DNA of 64,000 nt, taken from the NCBI GenBank assembly GCA_964348665.1, contig CAYGDP010000005.1:1-64000 (forward strand). Direction: 5' to 3'. Under the pieces are notes generated by a model. It saw only the letters and a program-made list of their open reading frames with translations, ran no database searches and had not been told where the DNA came from. How positions within the stretch are numbered: position 1 is the stretch's first letter; every line of letters starts with the position of its first letter. The position numbers were made by a program, and so were the translations under genes. This document shows positions 34,001 through 41,403 of the stretch, one piece after another. The stretch comes from CAYGDP01 sp964348665. GTDB lineage: Bacteria; Verrucomicrobiota; Verrucomicrobiia; Palsa-1439; CAYGDP01.

Positions 34001-34135
34001 AGAATCGCGCAGGATTGGCTGGATCTCGTGAATAAAATCCATTTTTTTCCCCAAAGCCGGTTCGGCTCCAATTGCCATCGCACCGAGCAAGATGAGGAAG
34101 ACGATCGAAAATGACTTTTGATACCGGTGATTCAT
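31067..34135 (-). CDS. Planctomycete-cytochrome / DUF1549 / DUF1553 protein
   Basis: The 1022-residue secreted protein has a signal peptide (FSIVFLILLGAMAIGAEPALG). PSCyt1 follows with heme motif SCYECHG (~45-51) and MPAEAPPL. DUF1549 spans ~155-350 (NDIDRFILAKLAEKKLQPSP, FGERWARHWLDAARFGESHGF) with the second CARCH motif (IGCARCHDHKYDPISNKEYY). A beta-rich middle (~430-620) and DUF1553 (~700-980) complete it. Unlike the partner at 26256 it has no recognisable LamG insert, although its middle segment occupies the same place. Two short repeats are read in frame near the C-terminus (31257-31291 and ~31596-31620). It is likely the main gene of the operon and starts 9 nt after the LamG gene. Confidence 0.9.
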   Translation of the reverse strand: MNHRYQKSFSIVFLILLGAMAIGAEPALGKKMDFIHEIQPILRDSCYECHGAKKQKAGLRLDSKTDALKGSKEGPVIIPGNAEKSPLYQRLVTTDADDRMPAEAPPLATEKIAKLRAWIDQGAVWPDSVAVAADPSRHWAFQPIQRVSTPKARDAKWARNDIDRFILAKLAEKKLQPSPIADRRVLIRRVTFDLIGLPPAPEEIEAFVADKSPDAYEKLVDRLLASPQFGERWARHWLDAARFGESHGFEQDYDRPNAYWYRDFVIRAFNADMPYDQFVKWNLAGDEFAPNDPWAMAATGFLGACVFPTQLTEAEFEPARYDELDDMAKTTGVAMLGLTIGCARCHDHKYDPISNKEYYGLAAAFTTTIRSEIDLDFDPEKSKVARAKWESERSSLVAAREKFEREQLASRFDQWLKAPRKEDLPEPRWVLLDVMEAKSGGGATLIKQNDLSLLATGKNPDFDTYTVVAHTSLKNITGVRVEALAHPSFVKSGPGRADNGNIDLTDFHVTAAPADGKGEAVSLKFKNPRATFNQGKNLSIELAIDADKKSGWALDPQFGKDHAASFELETPLAGYEGGTKLVVTLDFQGNTRHNIGRPRLSVSTEEPPLRPKGDAVPQATIEAIQLVAGGNSGQLTAVQRANLLVWYRGIDPEWQKLNEAVVSHDKNEPRSEKKKVMVTSEGFKPMKHHADDRGFPHFYPKTYVLKRGDPKQKVEEASPGFLQILNRAPATENRWFEATPPGSRTSYRRRSLANWITDTQYGAGDLLARNIVNRLWHHHFGRGIVGTPNDFGLAGERPTHPELLDWLATELKTHGWSLKRIHKLIVTSAAYMQRSDGAQDSNAPLLQHFPRRRLEAEAIRDAMLAVSGQLDATMFGPGTLDQGMKRRSIYFFQKRSQLIPVMQLFDAPETTVSIGARVNTTIAPQALTLMNSPHVRGYARSFAARVTGNNRSPITDYRLPISHAYTLALSRPATTTEMETAVAFHQTQTAAYTADKKNDAAMLALTDFCQVLLSMNEFIYVE
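31257..31291. repeat. In-frame 7-bp tandem repeat in the DUF1553 domain
   Basis: Five head-to-tail units: GGTAATC three times, GGTGATC, then GGTTATT. On the coding strand they give NNRSPITDYRLPI, inserted in the helical C-terminal part between SFAARVTG and the conserved AYTLALSRPAT block. Confidence 0.88.
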
Positions 34136-34144
34136 TGGGATGGT

Positions 34145-34849
34145 TCAGTTTTCTTCAACTAACTTGCCGTTGACGTAAAGAGAAATCGTGCCGGTGTTTT
34201 TCACAGTGACAGCTAGGTGAATCCATTTTTCGGTGTCGAGATCGGTTTGGTAAGTGATGATTTCTGACCCGACAATGACGCGGAGTGTATTGGCCGGGTA
34301 AATATCCAGAAGAAACCCGTCCGTGCCACCAGGAGTAATCTTGTCTACTATTCGGCAAGTAGCGATCCCCGTTTCCGGGCGCACCCAAACATCTACGGTG
34401 AAACCTTTGGAAAAATCAAGGGTTTCGCTGTCATCCACAGTTAGATACCCGCCCGAAAATTCCCCGCAGGGAACACCACCTTCATTGTTTTCTTCGACAT
34501 CGCCTTCCACTGCTGCGGGGAGTTTGCCGGCGTTGGCGGGACAAGAATCTTTTTTAACCTGGCCGAGCAGCCATTCGTGGTCGGGGGTAGGTGATTCGGC
34601 TTTGTCAAAGGGCTTGCGTTGAGCGAGGAAGGCGACTTCATCCTTTTTGATGGCGCGCTTGTAGAGACGAACGGATGCGATCCGGCCTTTATAGGTGTTG
34701 CCACCACTTTGGTCGGCTCCGATGCGGAAGGGTAGGTGATTGTCGGGGAATTGTGCTAGCCCAGTGAACGGCAGCAACGCGGTCGCAAGCGCGGTGAGGG
34801 CTATTCCGGTTGCACTATGAGAATTGATTGGTGTAGTCCGATTCATCAT
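34145..34849 (-). CDS. Secreted LamG-domain protein with truncated first domain
   Basis: The 234-residue protein has a signal peptide (SATGIALTALATALLPFTGLAQ). The mature chain begins with what is normally the end of a LamG/concanavalin-like domain (LPFRIGADQSGGNTYKGRIASVRLYKRAI), then a linker, then a nearly complete second LamG domain (GGYLTVDDSETLDFSKGFTVDVWVRPE...WIHLAVTVKNTGTISLYVNGKLVEEN) that stops before its own last strand. Either the two pieces swap to complete one fold (a circular permutation) or the gene is a remnant of a longer protein. It lies 9 nt upstream of the DUF1553 gene and surely shares its transcript. Glycan binding is inferred. Confidence 0.75.
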   Translation of the reverse strand: MMNRTTPINSHSATGIALTALATALLPFTGLAQFPDNHLPFRIGADQSGGNTYKGRIASVRLYKRAIKKDEVAFLAQRKPFDKAESPTPDHEWLLGQVKKDSCPANAGKLPAAVEGDVEENNEGGVPCGEFSGGYLTVDDSETLDFSKGFTVDVWVRPETGIATCRIVDKITPGGTDGFLLDIYPANTLRVIVGSEIITYQTDLDTEKWIHLAVTVKNTGTISLYVNGKLVEEN

Positions 34850-34865
34850 TTGGATAAAATATTCA

Positions 34866-35582
34866 TCATCTCGGGTTTGACGTCAATACTTGATAACCTC
34901 GGCTTACGGTTTCTTCAGCCGTCTTGCTTGGTTCGCGTCCACCAGCGCCTTCGCGGCGCGGGACAAACGCGACTGTGATCCAGCCCGCTTTTACCCAATC
35001 TTCGGCGTAATTTGCTGGCAGCCCGGTAGCGACAATTTTTGGCAACGTCGCGCCTGCTTGGCGCACGTCATCGAAGAGAGTCATTTGGATGGGCAGAAAA
35101 TTGATGATTAATTGCGCATTCGGGTTGTCGTTCATCGCCGTTTGCAAGTCGCTCCAGATGAGCATTCCATTGCCCATCGAGATCGAGGGGCGCGCGGCAT
35201 CAAAAAGCCTTGTCGTAATGTTTGGTGAGAGTCCTTTCTGGAGTCCCTCCAACTGTGCTTCCTTGATTATTTTTTCTCGGGGACTATTATCCGTAATGCT
35301 TTTCGACCAGGTAAATACGAGCACGTCTCCGCCTTGCGGTAACAACTGACTGGCGCGTTGTCCCATGACCTCGCCGAGCGCTCTGACCCATTCGCGGTAG
35401 CTGGTGTCCTCGGCTTCCGGCGTGGGTCGGGACGGGAAAATCCAGGAGAGGATTACCGCTATGGTGAGAAGTGTGGCAGATGCCTGTACAGGAAGTTCCC
35501 CCTGTCCGCGCGACTTTTTATAATTCCAAAAAGATACGCACGTCAGAATTGTGAAGATGAGAATGAAAAAATACCAAATCAC
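34866..35582 (-). CDS. Small membrane-anchored protein of unknown function
   Basis: The 238-residue protein opens with two hydrophobic segments (MIWYFFILIFTILTCVSFW, ~1-19; ASATLLTIAVILSWIF, ~35-50). A soluble C-terminal domain of about 180 residues follows, with no family I recognise. It contains alternating strand/helix stretches (GGDVLVFTWSKS, AQLIINFLPIQMTLFDDV, PKIVATGLP, GWITVAFVP) suggestive of an alpha/beta fold outside the membrane. Composition is lower in GC than the operon downstream. It sits between the pseudopilin gene (2-nt gap) and the LamG gene (16-nt gap), so all are probably one transcript. Confidence 0.65.
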   Translation of the reverse strand: MIWYFFILIFTILTCVSFWNYKKSRGQGELPVQASATLLTIAVILSWIFPSRPTPEAEDTSYREWVRALGEVMGQRASQLLPQGGDVLVFTWSKSITDNSPREKIIKEAQLEGLQKGLSPNITTRLFDAARPSISMGNGMLIWSDLQTAMNDNPNAQLIINFLPIQMTLFDDVRQAGATLPKIVATGLPANYAEDWVKAGWITVAFVPRREGAGGREPSKTAEETVSRGYQVLTSNPR

Positions 35583-35584
35583 GG

Positions 35585-36274
35585 CTAAAAATCGTACCAG
35601 TTTGCTCTAATATCGCCAAATGTGCGATATGCTACGTGGCCATCGGCAAACGCCCAATTTGCAAATCGCTTAAAAGGATCAGTTACCGTAGGGGAATGGT
35701 TTTGTCCCCATTCGACGTCCCATGGGCAGTTGCAAGCGTTCCACGCCTGGTTTTGGCAAGTACATCCTGCCGCCGCGCGTGGTCCAGTGCTGGCCGTGCG
35801 ATATTTCCACTCGTCAATCAGCACGGCTTCGGAGGAGCGTTTCACAACGCCGGTGGGTTTTCCTGCCGCTTGACCGTTATACCAATAGTTACTGTCCGCG
35901 GTCGGGGTAGGATTATAGCCGCCTCCTCCAGAGTATTCGATGGCGAGAGGACACTGGAACACGCTAAGGTTCGCGTCTTTCGTCTTGAACATATAACGCT
36001 TGATTTCGTTGATCCAGCAGGGATTGATTGTGTCATAAGGGACGGAGTCGCCGCCTTGGGATGGGTACACCTTAAAATCGTTTGTGTAAACGATACAGGC
36101 CAGAGCGAGCTGATGCATGTTGCTGGCACAGGTAACGTTGGCAGCACGGCGCTTGGCTGCCTCCATGACAGGGAATAACATCCGCGCTAGCAGCAGGATT
36201 ACTGCAATGACGACCAGCAACTCGACCAGCGTAAAACTATTCTCTTGGCGCTGACATCTTGGCGGAATGGCCAT
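35585..36274 (-). CDS. Type II secretion-like pseudopilin (H-X9-DG family)
   Basis: The start is taken at 36274 (229 residues) because GGAGG at 36280-36284 is correctly spaced; an ATG four codons upstream (36286) is also possible. The N-terminal methylation motif NSFTLVELLVVIAVILLLARMLFPVM has the conserved F and Glu+5 of type IV pilin-like proteins. The C-terminal NWAFADGHVAYRTF matches the H-X9-DG tail of the abundant PVC pseudopilin-like family, here with four extra cysteines (CTCQNQAWNACNC) that may form disulfides. It would be cleaved by prepilin peptidase and held in the inner membrane. It is the first gene of the minus-strand operon running to 24602. Confidence 0.85.
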   Translation of the reverse strand: MAIPPRCQRQENSFTLVELLVVIAVILLLARMLFPVMEAAKRRAANVTCASNMHQLALACIVYTNDFKVYPSQGGDSVPYDTINPCWINEIKRYMFKTKDANLSVFQCPLAIEYSGGGGYNPTPTADSNYWYNGQAAGKPTGVVKRSSEAVLIDEWKYRTASTGPRAAAGCTCQNQAWNACNCPWDVEWGQNHSPTVTDPFKRFANWAFADGHVAYRTFGDIRANWYDF

Positions 36275-36286
36275 GACTACCTCCAT

Positions 36287-36807
36287 CCTTTCCTTCGCGG
36301 CGATTCCACCCGAACGCCAAATAGTTGTTCGTTATTGACAGAACCCACTGCCTTGAGATCGAAATTTGAGCGTGAACTTCGCACCGTTTTACCAAAGCAA
36401 CTCGTTAACATGCTGCAAAAACCGAACAATTTAGCCTTCATCGGTGTTTCGATTCCTTTCTATTCTCGCTTCCTTACATCCAAAACACGATGATGTGAAT
36501 GGATAATCCTGCAAAAAATAATGTACAATCCTCTCATGTAATTCGCTGGCAAATATTCGTGGTGGGAGCACTTAACTGTGGTTTTGTACAACAGTTCGCG
36601 CCACTTAGAGTCAGGAATAAAAGGCACGCAATAATCACGATAAGTGTAATGACACCCTGTTATTTGACTTAATGTAATCGAAAAGCCGCTTGGGTGGAGA
36701 GGTTTTTTACTTGTGGTTTTTCCCGTTTCTTTCATGTCGAATTCACTATATCGTTTTCTGCTTGTATACTCGACGAGTTACTTCTATCATCTATTCGGAA
36801 AAAGCAA
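36287..36807. other. Intergenic region between divergent pseudopilin and AraC genes
   Basis: About 520 nt without a convincing gene. The sequence is distinctly AT-richer than the flanks and must hold promoters for both the minus-strand operon and the AraC-type gene. One sigma-70-like site is listed separately. Short open frames here lack ribosome sites and recognisable domains. Confidence 0.6.
36742..36770 (+). promoter_or_regulatory. Candidate sigma-70 promoter of the AraC-type regulator
   Basis: TTCACT (36742-36747) and TATACT (36765-36770) are separated by exactly 17 bp, and the start codon follows 38 nt after the -10. Each hexamer differs from consensus at one or two bases. Confidence 0.4.
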
Positions 36808-37680
36808 ATGTCCAAATCCGTAAAAGTTGTGTCTTTTTCAGCAAAACGCCGTCGGAAGACCCGACAACCGCCAAGAAATTACTTCACCAATCTTAGCGGC
36901 ATCGCGTTTCCACGTCTCGTAATCCACTCGGTCGGTTACCTGCCTCGGTGCCGTGATTGGAATTACGACCGCGTTATTAGTCCGTTCTGGCGGATGTATT
37001 ACAACTCATGCGCCGGCAATTATGTCCTATCGGGAGGCAAACGATACGATATGGACGATTGTCGCGTGCTGATGATTCCTGAGAACGTTGAGTTCACCAC
37101 GCGAAGCAACCCGCACGCGCCGCATCTCTACAGCCATTTTTCCATGCTGCCCTCACGATCATGGTCGCCAACACAGCCCTATTGGATTTCCGTGGATCCA
37201 TCGTTGCAGGAAGCCTTGGGACAACTTCGTTCCTTTGCTTTGCAGACTTCGTCCCCGGAACAACCCCAGCGGCTCTTTCATGCCGCGTCGGTCGTCTTGC
37301 ACATGTGTCAGTTGCGCGCGCCGCTGGGGCGAAAGAAGGTATGGCCGGAAAAACTAGTGGGCCTGATCGAAGCCATCGAAGGATCGCCGGCGGCCGAGTG
37401 GTATTGTGCCACGATGGCGCGACAAGTTGGGATGAGTGCGGACAACTTCGCCCGCTGGTTCAAACACAATGTCGGAGTGACTCCAGCACGCTACGTGGTT
37501 CATAGTCGCGTACGACGAGCCTCGCAATTGTTGACAGACACGAATCGGAAGCTGGACGATATCGCCGCTGAAGTGGGATTTCCGAACCGGTATTATTTTA
37601 CGCGCGTGTTTACCAACCTCATGCAACGTGCGCCGGCGCGATATCGAGGGGCGTACCGGGAAATTTTCAGGCGGCGATAG
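36808..37680 (+). CDS. AraC-family transcriptional regulator
   Basis: The start is placed at ATG 36808 (290 residues), just downstream of the candidate promoter; earlier in-frame starts add only non-family sequence. The N-terminal half has a cupin-like sensor region (RVISPFWRMYYNSCAGNYVLSGGKRYDMDDCRVLMIPENVEF). The C-terminal ~100 residues are the double helix-turn-helix DNA-binding domain (MARQVGMSADNFARWFKHNVGVTPARYVVHSRVRRASQLL; LDDIAAEVGFPNRYYFTRVFTNLMQRAPARYRGAYR). It is divergent from the pseudopilin/LamG/DUF1553/DUF1501 operon, making that operon a plausible target. The ligand is probably a sugar, by family analogy only. Confidence 0.9.
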   Translation: MSKSVKVVSFSAKRRRKTRQPPRNYFTNLSGIAFPRLVIHSVGYLPRCRDWNYDRVISPFWRMYYNSCAGNYVLSGGKRYDMDDCRVLMIPENVEFTTRSNPHAPHLYSHFSMLPSRSWSPTQPYWISVDPSLQEALGQLRSFALQTSSPEQPQRLFHAASVVLHMCQLRAPLGRKKVWPEKLVGLIEAIEGSPAAEWYCATMARQVGMSADNFARWFKHNVGVTPARYVVHSRVRRASQLLTDTNRKLDDIAAEVGFPNRYYFTRVFTNLMQRAPARYRGAYREIFRRR

Positions 37681-37688
37681 CGATGATT

Positions 37689-39182
37689 TTATCGCAACGC
37701 CATCGGATCACCGGCGCGGATGGCTTCCAAAATCGCTTGTGGCGTCTCTGCTTCACGAAGTCGTTCCGCCATGAATTCGCTGGTCATCAACCCCGCGATT
37801 CGCGCTAGCAACCGCACCTGTGTCCTTGGAAAACTGGCGGGCGTGAGCAGGATGAAAATCAAGTGTACCTTTTCGGTTTGACCGGAGATGGCAATCCCAG
37901 AATCAGATCGGGCAAAAATCAACAAGGCCTTTTCGATCTCCAACCGGGCATGAGGCGTCGCGAGTCCATGGCCCAGATAAGTGCTCATGGCCGACTCGCG
38001 TTCCAAGACTGCCTTGGCGATTTTCTCTGCGGGCAGGGGTAATTCTCCGGGTGGTATCCTTGCGAGGATTTGTGGGATGGCGTCGGTTAAGGAAGCTGCT
38101 TGCACGTCAAGCGCGATCCTTTTTTCATTCAATACATCCGCCAGAAACAACGGCGAGTCCGCCGCAAATTCATCCTCGATTGCCCCGACAATTTCTTCGA
38201 TCACGTCCTCCAACGAAATGACCCCCGTCCATTTGCCCTCCTTGTTGAGCACGACAGCGAGGTGGGCGCGCCGATGTTGCAACTCGGGCAAGAGCGCTTC
38301 CAACGGCGCGTCCTCGGTGGTCGTGACCACGCGCCGACCCAACGATTTCAAATCCACTGCCACCATGTTCTCCAGGCCAATATCAAGAAAATCCTTGATG
38401 TGAACCACGCCGACGGGCAACTCGGTGTTCGGTTCGACGACAGGGAAGCGTGAGAAATGACTTTCCCGGATCGTCCGCAGGTTCTCCTCCCACGGCGCGT
38501 CGGTGCGAAGCACTTTTGCCGCACTGCGACCGCGCATCGCGTCGCGCACCTTTAAATCGCCGAGGTCGAAGATGTTTTCCAGCAACAGCAATCGACGAAA
38601 CGACATCATCCCCGTCGTTTGCGATTGCTCCAGCAGGATCCGAAGTTCTTGCTCGGTGTGGGCGGGTTCGTGCAATTTTGCTCGAATGCCAAGCAACCAA
38701 AGGACGGCGTTGGTGGATTGGTTGAGCGTTTTGAGCGGCACAAAAAAGAGGATGCGGAAAAACTCCAGCGGACGTGCCATCCAAAGCGCCGCGCGTTCCG
38801 GCCGGTAGATCGCCACCATCTTCGCCACTTGTTCGCCAATGACGACGTGCAGGAAGGAAATGACGACGTAGGCAATCCCGATGGCGAAGCCGTGCGCGAT
38901 CACCTTGGAGCCGACGGCGACCTCGATCAGCCGTGCGATGGCTGGTTCGCCCAGAAACCCTAGTGCGATGCTGCAAAGGGTGATCCCGACTTGGCAGACG
39001 GCGAGGTATTCGTCGAGATGTTTCTGGATGTGTTTGACCAGCTTCGCGCGCGCATCTCCAGAATCAACCAGTTCCTCGACGCGGCTGGGGCGGATTTTGA
39101 CTGCCGCGAATTCCGCCAGTACGAAAAAGGCGTTGAGCAGCAGCAAAACCAGCGTCGCCAGCAATAAGATCAGGATCGTCAT
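37689..39182 (-). CDS. CNNM-CBS membrane protein fused to a PTS EIIA domain
   Basis: The 497-residue protein begins with a DUF21/CNNM transmembrane domain (~1-195; LLLLNAFFVLAEFAAVKIRPSRVEELV, GFAIGIAYVVISFLHVVIGEQVAKMVAIYRPERAALW). A pair of CBS motifs follows (~205-330; VRDAMRGRS, GVVHIKDFLDIG, WTGVISLEDVIEEIVGAIEDEF). In place of the usual CorC/HlyC domain it ends in a PTS EIIA type-2 domain (~345-490) with the phosphorylation site GHGLATPHAR (His411). CNNM proteins export or sense divalent cations such as Mg2+, and CBS pairs bind adenine nucleotides. The EIIA domain suggests control by the nitrogen- or carbon-PTS phosphorelay. No other PTS genes are in the window. It is convergent with the AraC gene (8 nt). 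Confidence 0.85.
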   Translation of the reverse strand: MTILILLLATLVLLLLNAFFVLAEFAAVKIRPSRVEELVDSGDARAKLVKHIQKHLDEYLAVCQVGITLCSIALGFLGEPAIARLIEVAVGSKVIAHGFAIGIAYVVISFLHVVIGEQVAKMVAIYRPERAALWMARPLEFFRILFFVPLKTLNQSTNAVLWLLGIRAKLHEPAHTEQELRILLEQSQTTGMMSFRRLLLLENIFDLGDLKVRDAMRGRSAAKVLRTDAPWEENLRTIRESHFSRFPVVEPNTELPVGVVHIKDFLDIGLENMVAVDLKSLGRRVVTTTEDAPLEALLPELQHRRAHLAVVLNKEGKWTGVISLEDVIEEIVGAIEDEFAADSPLFLADVLNEKRIALDVQAASLTDAIPQILARIPPGELPLPAEKIAKAVLERESAMSTYLGHGLATPHARLEIEKALLIFARSDSGIAISGQTEKVHLIFILLTPASFPRTQVRLLARIAGLMTSEFMAERLREAETPQAILEAIRAGDPMALR

Positions 39183-39270
39183 CGCGCTGGCTTATACCGC
39201 ATCGGAACAACCTCTGCACGACATTTGAGACTTGCGAATAGGGGCGTTCGGAAATAGTCTAACAACCCTG

Positions 39271-40335
39271 ATGAAGCAAATCCTCTTTGGACTGGCGTTT
39301 TGTGTCGCAGTTGTCTTGTCCCTCGCGGATGAAAAATCCGAGTGGGAGACGTTGCAGGCGCAATTGCAGGCAGCCGGCGATGTGGGAAATCTCGACGGCG
39401 ACAAGGCGCTGGCAAAGCTGATGGAGAATTTCATGGCGGTCGTATCGGCGGCGGAGGAGTTCTCACGAAAATATCCCAAGAATCCGCAGGCATTGGACGC
39501 GAAGTTTATCGCGGCCATGGCGTACTGGCAGTTGGCGCAGCAAGCTGTCGAGTCTGGAAAACCGCCCGCTGCGGCCCTCAACGAAATCACGAGGATTACC
39601 GGAGAAATTCTCGCGGCGAAACCGTCCAACGAGCTCGCGGCGCGAACGATGCTCTTTCGGATCATCTCGTTCGGTCAGCAGGGGTCGGCTTCTCTGGCAA
39701 TTGACGAGGCAGAAGCGTTCTTGAAGCGATTTCCAAAACACGAGCGCGCGGCGGAGACCCAGTTGTTCATCGCCGAAGCAACATTTCGGGATGGCCTGTT
39801 CGACCGCGCTCGCGCCGCGGCAAAAGCGGTGGCGAAAAATTATCCGTCCGCGCCAGAATCGGCTGTGGCCAAGGCGATGCTGACACGGCTTGATCTGCTG
39901 GGAAAACCGCTGGAGGACTTGCAGTTCACGGCGCTTGACGGTCGGCGGGTGGATATCAAAGACCATCGCGGGAAAGTGGTGCTGGTGGATTTTTGGGCTA
40001 GCTGGTGCGGGCCTTGCATGGCGGAAATGCCCTTGCTTCGGCAGCTTTACGAAGAATATCACCCGCGCGGCATGGAAATCATCGGAATTTCGCTCGACGA
40101 CAGCCGCGTGGCATTGTCGGCAACGTTGACCGAGTTCAAGATTCTCTGGCCGCAATCGTTTGAGGGAAAGTCGTTCGAGAAAAATCCGTTCACACAACGG
40201 TTTGGCATCGTGGCGCTGCCGAGCAATTATCTGGTGGACCAGAAAGGCAACGTAGCGAAAATCGATTTACGCGGCAAATCGTTGGCCAAGGCCATCGAAG
40301 AATTGCTGCCAACGCCGAAAGGAGAGAAGAAATGA
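39271..40335 (+). CDS. TlpA-like secreted thioredoxin with helical N-terminal domain
   Basis: The start at ATG 39271 opens a signal peptide (MKQILFGLAFCVAVVLSLADE), giving 354 residues. Residues ~22-205 are helical, TPR-like (ANELAARTMLF..., HERAAETQLFIAEATF). The C-terminal ~145 residues are an AhpC/TSA-TlpA thioredoxin fold with the active site WCGPC at 245-249 and the cis-proline region GIVALPSNYLVDQKG. It probably acts in the periplasm as a thiol-disulfide reductase or peroxidase-like protein. Its stop overlaps the start of the next gene (ATGA), so the two are translated together. Confidence 0.88.
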   Translation: MKQILFGLAFCVAVVLSLADEKSEWETLQAQLQAAGDVGNLDGDKALAKLMENFMAVVSAAEEFSRKYPKNPQALDAKFIAAMAYWQLAQQAVESGKPPAAALNEITRITGEILAAKPSNELAARTMLFRIISFGQQGSASLAIDEAEAFLKRFPKHERAAETQLFIAEATFRDGLFDRARAAAKAVAKNYPSAPESAVAKAMLTRLDLLGKPLEDLQFTALDGRRVDIKDHRGKVVLVDFWASWCGPCMAEMPLLRQLYEEYHPRGMEIIGISLDDSRVALSATLTEFKILWPQSFEGKSFEKNPFTQRFGIVALPSNYLVDQKGNVAKIDLRGKSLAKAIEELLPTPKGEKK

Positions 40336-41267
40336 GAAAATCCAAAATCCAAAAAAACTTCCAGCCCCAAACCGCAATTTTCAGACCGGGCCACTGCAAG
40401 TCGCTTCTTGGCAATTATATCGTTGGAATTTGGAGTTTGAAATTTGGAGTTTGGAGTTTCCTCTTTTTAGCCATCCTCTCCTCCTCTTTCGCTCAACAGA
40501 AACCATCCTCCGAACCGAAGAACCTCATCCTCAACGGAGATTTTGAGATTGGCAAAAACAACAGTCCGGCTGGTTGGCAACCGGTGGATGGTTTGGCAAC
40601 GTTCTGGGTGAAAGACCCCGATCCCGCCGGGAAAAATGGGAAGGTGATCATGATCGATTCCGACATCTATGCCGACCAGGCGCGCGATTGGTGGAAACGA
40701 TTTATGACTGGCAGCGTGAGCGCCAGCGCGGCGCCGAAGAAACGCATCACCAGCGGCAACAAATACGACACGATTGCCGGCCTGGAAGGCGTTCATTTTT
40801 ACACGGATTTTTTTCCGATTGATCCCGAAAAGAGTTACCGGTTGAGCGTGGATTTTCGCGGAAAATGGGCGGACGGCGCTATTGCCTTCGTTCCAAAACT
40901 CTGGCTGCGTTGTTACAAGGAGAAAGTTGCCAACGACCCCTTCGGCGTCAAGGATATGGGCGACGAAAACGCAGCGATCCGCAAGCCGAACAGCGGCGTG
41001 CAATCTTCTCCCGGTATCAGCGGCGGCAGCAGTTCCAAGGCGGCCGTTGCCAAGCCCTACGATTACCAATACGACCTCGTTTGTCGCGGCGAGAACCAGG
41101 ACTCCGGCTGGAGTCATATCACTCGGGAACTAAAACCGATGGCCAGCAAGCGAGTGACCTTTAAAAACCTCAAATGGGCGCGGCTTTGCCTGTACGCCTA
41201 CTGGCCGCCCGGCGTGTATTATTTCGACAATGTGAAGCTGGTGGAAATCTCCACGACGGGGAAATGA
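40332..41267 (+). CDS. Secreted protein with carbohydrate-binding-like domain, repeat-derived signal peptide
   Basis: The ATG overlaps the stop of the TlpA-like gene, fixing the start (311 residues). The first ~45 residues (MRKSKIQKN... GIWSLKFGVWSF) are encoded by 7-bp tandem repeats and merge into a hydrophobic LFLAILSSSFAQQ signal-like end. The mature part begins NLILNGDFEIGKNNSPAGWQPVDG, a pattern typical of CBM4/9-type or other galactose-binding folds, and ends LKWARLCLYAYWPPGVYYFDNVKLVEI, the matching last strand. It has no catalytic motif. A role in binding glycans outside the cell, linked to the neighbouring thioredoxin, is inferred. Confidence 0.75.
   Translation: MRKSKIQKNFQPQTAIFRPGHCKSLLGNYIVGIWSLKFGVWSFLFLAILSSSFAQQKPSSEPKNLILNGDFEIGKNNSPAGWQPVDGLATFWVKDPDPAGKNGKVIMIDSDIYADQARDWWKRFMTGSVSASAAPKKRITSGNKYDTIAGLEGVHFYTDFFPIDPEKSYRLSVDFRGKWADGAIAFVPKLWLRCYKEKVANDPFGVKDMGDENAAIRKPNSGVQSSPGISGGSSSKAAVAKPYDYQYDLVCRGENQDSGWSHITRELKPMASKRVTFKNLKWARLCLYAYWPPGVYYFDNVKLVEISTTGK
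40337..40457. repeat. Heptamer-armed element spanning a start region and signal peptide
   Basis: The left arm has AAAATCC twice (40337-40350). The right arm has five units, TTGGAAT, TTGGAGT, TTGAAAT, TTGGAGT and TTGGAGT (40423-40457). The arms are roughly complementary in type (AAATCC versus GGAGTTT), like the arms of the elements at 26125 and 56194. The element begins two codons inside the gene. Confidence 0.8.
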
Positions 41268-41288
41268 ACGCCTCTGTGGAAAATTCAA

Positions 41289-41390
41289 GCTTCAAACTCC
41301 AAACTTCAGGGAAACTTCAAGTGCCAAGCCTCGACCGGCAAGCAATGCAATCGGACGTAATTTTTGGAGTTTGAGGCTTCCCTGAAAGTT
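41289..41390. repeat. Heptamer-type repeat between convergent genes
   Basis: It contains CTTCAAACTCCAAACTTC and AGGGAAACTTCAAG, the same strings as at 26125, and on the right TTTTTGGAGTTTGAGGC and TTCCCTGAAAG. It fills most of the 136-nt gap between two convergent genes and may also act as a transcription barrier. No other feature is visible in the gap. Confidence 0.7.
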
Positions 41391-41403
41391 GATTCTTGAA
41401 GTT

